Shown piece after piece: positions 63,389-64,000 of a stretch of 64,000 bases of DNA (positions are counted from its first letter, which is position 1; the number at the start of each line of letters is the position of its first letter). The stretch comes from Oleiharenicola lentus (GTDB taxonomy: Bacteria; Verrucomicrobiota; Verrucomicrobiia; Opitutales; Opitutaceae). The stretch spans positions 3,227,693 through 3,291,692 of the forward strand of contig NZ_SDHX01000001.1 of NCBI RefSeq assembly GCF_004118375.1, written 5' to 3'. A model generated the notes under the pieces. The model saw nothing but the letters and a program-made list of their open reading frames with translations, was not told where the DNA came from and ran no database searches. Both the position numbers and the translations under genes were made by a program.

Positions 63389-64000
63389 ATGCCCGCCGCC
63401 GCCCTGCTCCAGCGCCTGCGCCAGCTGTGGCAGGAGGACATCTGGTCGGCCAGTTTCAACCGCGACCGCACCATCCGCAACCGCTTCTACGCGCTGCTTC
63501 GCATCGTCTCGATCACGATCTCCGGCCTGCACGAGCTGAAGGTCGCCACCCGCGCCGCCGCGCTCAGCTACAGTTCGCTGCTCGGCCTCGGCCCGCTCAT
63601 CGCCATCGCCGTGCTCATCTCGGGTTTCGCCCTGGGCAACCGCGACCCCGCGATCATGGCGCAAAAGCTGAACAGCATCATCGGCTTCATCGCACCCCAG
63701 GTCGCCCAATACGACCACCCCGAGGAGGACGGCACTCTCGAGCTCCGGCCCGTCACAGTCGGCGCCGACGGCCGCCCCGTCGTCGCGGCCACGGCCGACC
63801 CGGAGTTGGTGAAGCTCATCACTCAGTTCATCTCCAGCAGCCGCTCCGGCGCGGCCGGCGTCATCGGCGTGTTCGCGCTGCTGATCATCGTGCTGCAGCT
63901 GTTCACCAGCATTGAGAACACGTTCAACGACATCTGGGGCGTGCGCCGCGGCCGCGGATGGCTGACGCGCATCATTTACTACTGGACCACGGTCACGCTC
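63389..64000 (+). CDS. YihY/BrkB family membrane protein, 3' end beyond window
   Basis: At least 204 residues, open at the window end. The sequence ELKVATRAAALSYSSLLGLG, then LIAIAVLISGFALGNRDP, is the start of a YihY/RNase BN-like family protein, followed by FTSIENTFNDIWGVRRGRGW, the family's conserved stretch. An insert between about 110 and 145 (VTVGADGRPVVAATADPELV) is longer than I would expect. The family was once called ribonuclease BN but is now thought to be a transporter-like membrane protein of unknown role. Probably an operon with the GYF gene. Confidence 0.88.
   Translation, partial: MPAAALLQRLRQLWQEDIWSASFNRDRTIRNRFYALLRIVSITISGLHELKVATRAAALSYSSLLGLGPLIAIAVLISGFALGNRDPAIMAQKLNSIIGFIAPQVAQYDHPEEDGTLELRPVTVGADGRPVVAATADPELVKLITQFISSSRSGAAGVIGVFALLIIVLQLFTSIENTFNDIWGVRRGRGWLTRIIYYWTTVTL

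Overview
The window is high-GC, gene-dense bacterial chromosome, most likely from a member of Verrucomicrobiota, family Opitutaceae (Opitutus/Lacunisphaera-like). The reasons are the make-up of the division/cell-wall (dcw) cluster, a MurC-MurB fusion, an LpxC-FabZ fusion, a DNPR-type (meso-diaminopimelate) MurE, lipid A genes marking a Gram-negative envelope, and a TonB-plug segment of the kind I associate with Opitutaceae receptors. The assignment is inference from gene content; no rRNA or tRNA gene is visible.

Layout. 318-3830 (+): DUF47/Pit phosphate uptake pair, a ROK sugar kinase and a PhnB-like VOC protein. 28550 down to 3882 (-): one almost unbroken run, mraZ - 47-aa ORF - rsmH - ftsL - ftsI - murE - murF - mraY - 43-aa membrane ORF - 60-aa ORF - murD - LysM lipoprotein - ftsW - murG - murC/murB - ddl - ftsQ - ftsA - ftsZ - obg - a GspE/PilB N-domain protein - GspE/PilB ATPase - LysE exporter. 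Many joints are 4-base stop/start overlaps. The mraZ promoter region carries a clear TGGG-repeat MraZ operator. The run makes the UDP-MurNAc-pentapeptide, lipid I and lipid II and the core divisome. 28843-34986: a VapBC module, a low-GC orphan gene, a periplasmic 5'-nucleotidase, a Tat-exported Gfo/Idh/MocA oxidoreductase and a Y-family polymerase. 35246-42574: HDOD protein, DUF971 protein, an unknown exported protein, lpxA and lpxC/fabZ, efp with its own promoter and terminator, a VOC protein and a beta-carbonic anhydrase. 42769-49942 (+): a 2006-residue alpha-2-macroglobulin with a thioester motif and an embedded TonB-plug-like segment, then a diheme cytochrome c. 50160-56194 (+): RlmA-like methyltransferase, two unknown membrane proteins and a sulfatase. 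56246-64000: a MazEF-type module, a SnoaL-like secreted protein, an RlmI-like methyltransferase, an atypical pyrimidine-nucleoside phosphorylase, argS, a GYF-domain membrane protein and a YihY/BrkB protein cut by the window edge.

Intergenic space is colonised by several families of short palindromic repeats. They lie even inside the dcw run, one forms an in-frame insertion in murF, and one element is nested inside another. The observations I consider most worth following are the alpha-2-macroglobulin/TonB-plug chimera, the phosphorylase whose most conserved active-site loop is replaced, the EF-P with Asn at the modified tip position, and the repeat families.
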